Source of the DNA: Atherix ibis
Lineage: Eukaryota > Arthropoda > Insecta > Diptera > Athericidae
Length of the DNA stretch: 64,000 nt
NCBI GenBank assembly: GCA_958298945.1
Contig: OY282605.1
Span: 3,929,811 to 3,993,810 of the forward strand
Direction of reading: 5' to 3'
How positions within the stretch are numbered: the stretch's first letter is position 1; every line of letters starts with the position of its first letter. Positions 56,496 through 64,000 of this stretch are shown piece after piece. Both the position numbers and the translations under genes were made by a program. Below the pieces are notes generated by a model. That model did no database searches. It was not told the DNA's origin and saw nothing but the letters and a program-made list of their open reading frames with translations.

Positions 56496-57519
56496 CAGTG
56501 TTGCGTATGCTTGATGTTTTGACTAACTGGCAGCAGGTCGAACGAAAAGTCTGGAAACCCAAATCCAAAAGTGGAATTTTCTTGTTTTTGCTGGCGGTTT
56601 TAGTGGTTGTTTAATTCGCGTGAAATCAGTTGGCCGTTCTTACAGAAATTTCATATGCAAGAGAAATTGCATCTGCTTGCGAATGCAATTGCGACAATGC
56701 ACTTAGTGAGGGCCGATTCCCCGCGGAGAAGTTCTTCCTGTTATTAAAACCACGACTAAGCCTCCTCCTTCCCTCCCTCTACTCACCCGTTGGTTTTTGC
56801 GTTACGTCGGCATTTGCACTTCAAATTTTTCTTTTTCGTACACGAATGTTGGCTGGCTTGGGTTGGCTTGGCTTGCTTTGGCTTCGTTTGGCACGGCACG
56901 GCGTTGCTTGGCTGTCGTCTGCCTGTTTTTATTGTTTTTTCACAAGATTTCCATTTCCTTCGCGATTTATTGTTTTAGTTATTTATGCGCCTCTTTACCC
57001 CTTTTAATTTTTTTTTGCCATCTTTTTTTGTTGTTCGATATTCTGTCATGTCGTCTGCACGTTCTCCGTTGCCATTCGCAGCGGCGATGGTCGTCTGTGT
57101 CCTTGTTCCGTTCTTTCTGGCTTTTCTTGTGAATTTTTCACAATTAAACAAAAGCGAACAAAAATTCTAAAGAAAATTTTCCTCATTCTTCTTTGCAATT
57201 TTCTTCCTTTGGAATTTATTCTTATTTGTTTTCGTGATATTTTTTCATTCAAAGTGCTTTACGAGCAAAATAAACACGCGCAATCAGAGTTTTTTTTTAA
57301 ATTATTTCTCTTTTTTTCCTGTGTTTCTTGTTGTTGCTTTTAAAATAAATGTCGAATAAAAATAAATGGTTTTCGAGAGGATTTCTATTAAAATGAAATA
57401 GCAAAAAAAAATTAAATTGAGAAATTTATCTCGACTATGGTGGAAATGAGGAAATCGCCTTTTCTGTGGTGAATTTGAGTTTTTTAGGACGCATAAGGGT
57501 GCTTCACATTTTTTTTTAC

Positions 57520-58010
57520 AAGAAATTTCTATAGAAAATTTTAAAAAGAAATTTGTTAGAAAATTTTAAAAGAAATTTTTATAGAAAATTTTTACAAGAA
57601 ATTTGTATAGAAAATTTTTACAAGAAATTTTTATAGAAAATTTTTACAAGAAATTTTTATAGAAAATTTTTACAAGAAATTTTTATAGAAAATTTTTACA
57701 AGAAATTTTTATAGAAAATTTTTACAAGAATTTTTTTATAGAACATTTTTACAAGAATTTTATATAGAAAATTTTTACTAGAATTTTTTATAGAAAATTT
57801 TTACAAGAATTTTTTATAGAAAATTTTTACAAGAAATTTTTATAGAAAATTTTTACAAGAATTTTTTATAGAAAATTTTTACAATTTTTTATAGAAAATT
57901 TTTACAAGAATTTTTTATAGAAAATTTTTAGAAGAATGTTTTATTGAAAATTTTTACAATTATTTTTATAGGAAATTTTTGCAAGAATTTTTATAGGAAA
58001 CTTTAGTTTT
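57520..58010. repeat. 26-bp AT satellite, same orientation as 20000-20700
   Basis: GAAATTTTTATAGAAAATTT plus TTACAA repeats about 18 times. This is the most uniform of the four arrays of this family; several adjacent units at 57590-57720 are identical. Confidence 0.92.
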
Positions 58011-58468
58011 TCAGCACTATGGAAAATTTTCACAACACTCTTAGAAGAGTGACTTTAAAAAGTCAAAGGACCCTTAGGCTATCTCAAATTCTTTGATGTG
58101 AATTCTCCTTTTAAAGCTAAAAGACAGTATTCACAATGCAAATATTTGCCTAACTTAGAAACAATAAAGTCTGATATGTATTCGACCAATTTTCACTACA
58201 TTCATTAAGAGGAGATGGGTCACTTAAATTATGTATTTATCCCATTTGCACTTAGTTTCCTTTAAAACTTTTCTTACGCATACTTTACGTACGCCGGCAC
58301 TGAACTATTTTCTAGTAAACATTGAACTCTCAACATCACATTTGTTTACATTTATTCAATGACGAACTTTTTAGCTTTTTAATCACTATTTGGACCAAAT
58401 AAATCATTAAAAGCCATTTAATTTGAAAACATTAGAAATTAATTTTTTATTAATTTCTGTAGTAAAAA
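58011..58468. other. Non-coding spacer
   Basis: Nothing recognised between the satellite and the inverted-repeat element. Confidence 0.5.
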
Positions 58469-59060
58469 TGAAGATGTCAACTTACAGAAAGAAAGAAATT
58501 CTCGGCTTCCTCATTCCGTTGAATGACCAACAACTCTTTATAAAACATTTCGTATTCTGAAATAAAAACTACCTATTAAATGCTATCAACAATAAAACTA
58601 TTTATGTAAATATTTCAAAAAAGATAAAAACCACATTTTCAGTTGCACTTTCTAATAAGTGTCAAAAAACCAGTTTTAAAAACATCAAAAGTATGCAAGC
58701 ATTTCGGTATGCTACCACTTCCATTGAGAATGGCGCTTTTTAAAACTCCGAAAGTCTACAAACATGTTGAGCCGCTTGATATTAATTGATATTTACGAAA
58801 TAAATAATAAACCTAACCTTTTCATATCAAAAGATATTTAAATTGTATTTTTCTTTCCAATAAGTAAATTTAAAATGAATATAAATTATGCTTTTGGATT
58901 TAAAAAAATTTCTATTACGAAAACTATGTTAGATGTCAGTGGGTGTCGTGCCTACATAAAAAAAATCTACACAAAATTATGCAAGCGTTACGATTTCTCA
59001 CCGCTTTTGCCAGAAAATTTTGTATACATAAAGGAAAATCTGACGTACGGGCCTATCCAG
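58469..59060. mobile_element. Short inverted-repeat element, second copy, left end lost
   Basis: It matches the element at 11469-12002 from AAGATGTCAACTTAC to the right terminus GGGCCTATCCAG (ending 59060), in the same orientation. The CTGGATAGGCC left end is absent. A 63-codon open frame at 58875-59066 spans the right part here, but the other copy has stops in the corresponding frame, so coding is unlikely. Confidence 0.8.
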
Positions 59061-60389
59061 GTCTAAGGTGTGTGCGTTTGTTCTTTATTCAAATTGTACG
59101 CGTGATATTTAAGAAACAACAAAGAAGAATTTTTCCATTATTTTCTTATGATTAATTGTAAATATTTGCAATTTTTTTTTTAGAAACTATAAAAATTAGT
59201 GAAATTGTGGCAAAATCAATTATTTTAATTATACTAAAAGTGACCGTTATTATTTCATTCCACAAGTAATTCTACTATTTTCTGGTTGCTTGTTAAAATT
59301 GTGCTTATTTTTTTGTTTTTAAGAAATATTTTAATGCATAAAAAAAATCTCAATTTTTCCAAAAACTCATAGGATAGGATTGTGAAAAATATTTTTGTTT
59401 TTTCTTTTGAATTAGTTCAAAATCAATTTCCCCAGTCTTCCTTGTTAATTAAATATTTGGTTTGATTTTTTTTTCTCATATTCATTTTGATTGAGAGCCT
59501 ACCACCTAATCCACAGGATAATATTACTGTCGATAAAACTGGCACTTTTCCTTATATCAAAATGTTTGTCCCTGAATATAAAATAAATTCACCAATATTT
59601 TGTTGAATTCATAAATATTGATTAGGATAATAATAAAATTCGAAATTTCATATACGCTTTTATTACCGATATTGGCCAAATACCCTTCAGGGTATAATAT
59701 TATACAAAAATTATTTTTATTTTATTTTTATTTTTGTTATGAATAAATATTGTGATTGTATTCGTTTACTAAACTTGTTTAATATTAATAAAAAATAAAA
59801 TTAATAGTATGAAAATAGACGAAAATTAAAGATGAAAAAAAAAGAAAAAAAATAACAAATGTGGAGTCTCGATCGTATTTTTGACAGTGTTTGATATTGC
59901 TTGAAAAGGGGGAAATATCAAATGTCATTTGTCTCTCATAATAAATAATCAAAATTTGATCAAAGAAAAAATATTATGTTTTTAACCAACCCCCTTCGCC
60001 ACCCCCCAAACAAAATGTTTATCAAGTCAAGGTCGACTAAGTATTTAATAATAATAAAAAAATTAAAAAAATAAAAATTTAATAAAAAGAAACGGAAATT
60101 AATAAAGAAAGAAAAATGTTAAAATTAAAAACGAAAAAAACTAGGTTAGAATTATCGAATTCAATTAAAAAACAAGGAAAAAATTTTTTAAAGAAATTAT
60201 TAAAAAAACTTTTCGATTTACAAAAAAAATCCTGTCTAATTTTTATCAAAATTTCATATTGCTACACTCCAACTGCACCTATCAGTTTCCCCTCCTCTTC
60301 CCCCTCAGTTTTGGAAAATATTTACTAAAAATTCCATCTATTACTCATTCTTTTCTATTATTTCTTGTGTTAATTGCCAACAGCTAATT
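59061..60389. other. AT-rich non-coding stretch
   Basis: No gene or clear repeat is seen. The lysine-rich 70-codon frame at 60116 is typical of A-rich DNA. Confidence 0.5.
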
Positions 60390-61070
60390 TGAATTTACCG
60401 TGGCTGATCTTAATTCACCATTGCTAGCACTAATTCACCACATTTTTTGCTATTATTCACCATTTATAGTTCAAATTCACCACAACTAATCCCTATTCAC
60501 CGCTGTTAAGACTGATTCACCACGCATAATCTCAATTCACCATCGATGGTATGAAGTCACCACTTTTAACTATTATTCACCAATTGCAGTTCTAGTTCAC
60601 CACGAAAAATTATTTTTGGCTAACACAAATTCACCACGGTTAGTCCTTAATGATAACTTTTAAGTATTATTTATCATTTAGAGTTCAAATTCACCACAAC
60701 AAGTCCTTATTCACTACTGCTAAGACTGATTCACCACGGATACTATCAATTCACTGCCGATGGTATTAATTCAGCCGCTTTTAACTATTATTCACCAATT
60801 CTAGTCCTGGTTCACCATGGAAAGCGCACTACGGCTAATACTTATTCACCACGGTTAGCAGAAATTAACCACTTTTAGCTATAATTCACTATTTCTAGTA
60901 TTGATTCAGCACAGCTTATCTTAATTCACTCCAAAACATCTTAATTACTGGTTCACCACTAATTCGTCACTGTTGGATTTACTTCACAATTTCTAAGACA
61001 ATTTCATTACTAATTATGTTGGGTCACTTCTAATCTATCATTAGTAATTCCTGATTCACCATCGCAATCC
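60390..61070. repeat. Degenerate TTCACCA array with 214-bp higher-order period
   Basis: The word ATTCACCA recurs about every 25-30 bp in diverged units. Longer landmarks recur at 214 bp: AGTTCAAATTCACCACAAC at 60468 and 60682, and GACTGATTCACCACG at 60510 and 60724. A block of about eight units was therefore duplicated after the units had diverged. Copies after 60850 decay gradually. Confidence 0.85.
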
Positions 61071-62964
61071 ATTTTTAATCCGTTCTCAATATAATTTATT
61101 AGTGTTAACCACTGCTTGACAAAATTCATTTTACTTAACACAACTCGTAGATTTTGATAAGTTATACGTTACGTATTTTTGGTGCCTTTACTTTGGTGTG
61201 TAATGCTCAATTCTTTAGTCACCAAACAACCATACACATAAATAGTGGTGAATTTTAATAAATAGTATTAAAAAAATCATAAGTTGAGTTTATGTTTTTT
61301 CTCAGTTATTTTTCTTTAAAAAATTCTCTTCAAAAAATTCTCAATAATTTCTAACAAATTTTTAAGCACTAAGAAAAACCAAAAAAACCAATTAAATCCA
61401 AAATTGTTGATCCAAAAATGCGAAGATTTTTTTTAAAGCCAAACAAAATCTAAAATAAGCCCTAAAAAATATAATAAAAATTACATAATTTTAATAAAAT
61501 GCATTAAAAGAAAATTTAGAAGCTATACGAAAAAAATCACACTTTTAACAAATTTATTAATGGAAAAAGAGTCATTTTCGACGAGTTTGCTGTGTGGTGA
61601 AAAAGAAAATTGTTAATTTTTTCGAGCAAAATTCACTGTTACATAAAATTGCATTTTTTAACAATGTTTTTATTGAAGCATTTTTTTTAAATATATATAT
61701 TAACGTGCGTAAATGTACAAGAACAAAAAGTAATAAAAATAATAAAAATTGAACAAAATGTTTTTAAATTTACCGCCATAAAAATTTTCATGCAACGTTA
61801 ATTGTGTGTGAACATGCCTATAAGTTGTGCAATGTCTTCCATAAACAAGCAATAAATCGAAAGAAAAACGATTAATTCGGTGAGTGGTGGTGGGTTGGGT
61901 GGTTGGTAAACAGTTTTCACCAAAAAGAAGGTAAATTAAAACTTTTTTTTATATGTCGAAAGACCTTAGAGTCAGGGGCGTCGCATACTAACCGAATCCT
62001 TTATTGCTGTTGTAAGGTTTAAGTCGATAAATCTCGTTTTTTTTTGCACATTTATTTTTGCACATTTTCTAATTTTATCAGAATTTTATTTTTTATAAGT
62101 TTATCTTTTTAAAAATACCAAGTTTTAAATGATTTTTATTGTGATTTAATTAAAATGCAACCGTTAAGAATTAATACCAACAATAAAAATGGCCGAGAAA
62201 TTAATATAATTTCTATGGTTTATTGGTGGTATTTTCTACAACAATAAAAAAAATAACTTAAAATTGAATGAAAAAATGTATTTAAAAGAGTAAGCGAAAA
62301 GGGGGGAGGAGGGTCTGGATGTTCTTGAAGTAATAAAAACGAAAACGTTGTCTTATATTGTTTGGGATGAGTTGAAGATGTTCTGTTCGTTAATTGCAAT
62401 GCGTCCAGAATGCTCTAAGCTTTTTCCATAGTTTAGTCGTAAATTTAGTTACACATATATTGAGGGAGGAATTGAAAGATTTTTGCAGGGAAAAAAATGT
62501 GTGGGCAGTTCACAAGTGCAATTGCGAACTCAACGAGTTCCCTCTTCGTTCGCAGACGGTTGTTATTGTCGTTGAAGTAGGTAGGGTCTTCCCCATTAGC
62601 GGTTGGAATTATGGATGTTAGGGAAAACGATGGTTGTGAAGGGCCAGAGGGGGTTGGCACTGCAACAAGTCATTGACGTTGAATTATTAAATTACAGGCT
62701 GGACAGTGCACAATGGATTATAAGTTGGGGCAGTTCCCTTCTTGCTTGAGAATATTTATTTTTTTGATGTTTTATTTTTAAATGAAAAGTTTTTATTTTG
62801 CTTTCGTGAATTTGTTTTTGATAGGAGATTGAAGGGGGGTGGTAGTGGAAATATACAAACGGAATTGGATCTGCAATAGACCCAACATAAAAAAAATTGA
62901 TTCTTGCGCGAAAAATTCAATTAAAAAGTATTTTTTAATAATTTTCAAAAAGAAAAAAAAACAA
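61071..62964. other. AT-rich non-coding stretch
   Basis: No gene is recognised. A slightly more complex patch at 62390-62720 has overlapping frames on both strands without known domains. Confidence 0.45.
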
Positions 62965-63490
62965 ACAAAACAGATGGCGTTACTGGTCAGGGTATTTTTT
63001 TAAAGACAGATGGCGTTACGGTACGGAGTAATTTTTTAGAAAAGAAAGCATTACGGAACGGGGTATTTTTTTATGGAGCATAGCGTTGCGGGACGAGGTA
63101 TTTCCTTAAGGGCAGATAGCATTACGGCACAGGGTATTTTTTTTTAAAGACAGATGGCGTTACCGAACAGGGTATTTTTTGAGAGAAGTAAACATTACGG
63201 AACGGGGTATTTTTTTGACGGGAGATAGCATTATGAAATGAGGTATTTCCTTTAGGGCAGATGGCGTTCGGGTCTGGGTATTTTTTAAAAGACAGATGGC
63301 GTTACGGAACAAGGTATTTATGAGAGAAGATAGCATTACGGAATGGGGTATTTTTTGACGGGAGATAGCGCTACGGGACGAGATATTTCCTTAAGGGTAG
63401 ATGTCGTTACCGGTCAGTATTTTTTTAAAAAACAGATGGCGTTACGGAACAGAGTATTTTCTTTAGGGTAGATAGCGTTACGGGATGTCT
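62965..63490. repeat. 36-bp satellite arranged as four-unit higher-order repeats
   Basis: The monomer resembles CAGATGGCGTTACGGAACGG plus GGTATTTTTTTAAAGA. Four monomer types (GACAGATGGCG, GAGAGAAGNNANCATT, GACGGGAGATAGC, AGGGCAGATAGC) cycle in order. The first type appears at 63007, 63151, 63293 and 63433, a period of 140-144 bp. Confidence 0.9.
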
Positions 63491-63554
63491 GGACCGGTAG
63501 ACAACCATCCAAGGACTCGTAAGTTTGAATTCCGCTAGGGCGTGGTGCTACGTT

Positions 63555-63660
63555 AATAATGGGAGAAGAAAATTAAAGTAAAATGGAAAGAAAAGTAATT
63601 CGAGGATTTCCCATAATCACTTTTCTTTCCATTTTACTTTAATTTCCTTCTCCCATTATT
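63555..63660. repeat. Near-perfect hairpin, 42-bp arms
   Basis: The arms 63555-63596 and 63619-63660 are reverse complements at 41 of 42 positions, with a 22-nt loop. The arm starts AATAATGGGAGAAG and ends GGAAAGAAAAGT. A transcript would fold into a long stem like a hairpin-RNA precursor. The structure could also be a palindromic transposon remnant or a recent inverted duplication. Confidence 0.95.
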
Positions 63661-63810
63661 CTTTGTCAACAAATGGCTTAGAATAATATATTTCAGTACT
63701 AATATTACTTGAAATGAGAACAAACAACAAAAATAACAAACAAATAAATCTGGTGAAAGGAAAATTCTGGTCTAAAACCTTACAATTGCAACACAAATTG
63801 ATTGTTTTTA

Positions 63811-64000
63811 TATATGGCAACTCTAACTTTAGATGCGTAGTACTAAACCCCAATAGAAATGAGGTTCTTTTAATCGAAAATTGTTCAAAAACCCTAAATT
63901 TGCAATGCTGAAAATTATTGCCGCGTATGGCAACCCTAAATTGCATGTTTTTGTTATGGCAACCCTAATTTTAGATGCGCAGTACAAAACCCTAAGAGAA
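63811..64000. repeat. Direct repeat with TATGGCAACYCTAA
   Basis: TATGGCAACTCTAACTTTAG with ATGCGTAGTACTAAACCCC (from 63815) recurs as TATGGCAACCCTAATTTTAG with ATGCGCAGTACAAAACCC (from 63955). A shorter copy, TATGGCAACCCTAAATTGCA, lies at about 63928. The last copy is cut by the window edge, so an array may continue beyond it. Confidence 0.8.

Larger units (their letters stand above)
52077..57519. other. Long non-coding stretch of mixed composition
   Basis: No gene is recognised in 5.4 kb. Complex islands lie at 52490-53060, 53600-54330, 54900-56020 and 56370-57170. The 55240-55370 stretch reads TWLKVSAALASLDRFKKAST in one frame, and the sequence at about 55905-55990 ends in CAACAACAACAA. 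These could be the 3' part of a LINE, but homology is too weak to call. Overlapping frames of about 120 codons at 56630-57132 are serine/phenylalanine-rich without domains. Confidence 0.35.

Noticed and set aside
56630..57132. Overlapping frames of 111-125 codons
   Set aside because: Rich in F, L and S from T-rich DNA, several frames open at once, no recognisable domain.
58875..59066. 63-codon frame in the second inverted-repeat element copy
   Set aside because: The other copy at 11469-12002 has stops in the corresponding frame, so conserved coding is unlikely.

Overview
The window looks like AT-rich, gene-poor nuclear DNA from an insect, probably a fly. The evidence is several families of insect Tc1/mariner transposons, jockey-like and R1-like non-LTR retrotransposon remnants, one eukaryotic tRNA-Lys(CUU) gene with a T-run terminator, very long homopolymer-rich stretches and many minisatellites. 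I found no host protein-coding gene that I could defend. Short islands of higher GC and complexity (for example 13040-13560, 17700-18100, 33990-34560, 35300-36150, 44780-45130 and 56370-57170) could be untranslated exons, promoters or enhancers of genes outside the window, or of one large gene. That is inference.

Layout: 1-3670 holds a satellite-filled element bounded by CAGGGTGG termini. 3673-4990 is a jockey-like reverse transcriptase split by a Tc1/mariner-superfamily transposon that itself carries a 22-bp minisatellite. 5560-6640 is a minus-strand mariner relic broken by two repeat insertions. 8967-9602 is a 16-bp satellite that apparently donated one of them. 10656-12940 holds transposase fragments, a short inverted-repeat element and a mariner with about 190-bp terminal repeats. 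14700-17700 is almost pure A-rich DNA. 19957-21690 is a 26-bp satellite inside transposase remnants; the same satellite recurs at 23393-23912, 25241-25850 and 57520-58010. 28905-30382 contains a tandem duplication and an R1-like reverse transcriptase piece. 31905-32970 is an 85-bp array. The tRNA lies at 35242-35314. A nearly complete Mos1-like mariner lies at 37167-38410. 42145-44135 is a mariner whose C-terminal codons have expanded into a 35-bp satellite. 46200-48500 is T-rich. 50102-52074 holds two adjacent mariners. The last 6.5 kb holds a second copy of the short inverted-repeat element, two higher-order tandem arrays and a near-perfect 42-bp-arm hairpin.

The common thread is that minisatellites in this window repeatedly sit inside, and in at least two cases are built from, coding segments of Tc1/mariner transposases. 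In the clearest cases the repeat unit corresponds to the catalytic-aspartate motif (4257-4472) or to the conserved C-terminal motif (42176-43365). The unit lengths (22 and 35 bp) are not multiples of three, so the arrays cycle through all reading frames. No operon-like or pathway-like cooperation between genes is visible.
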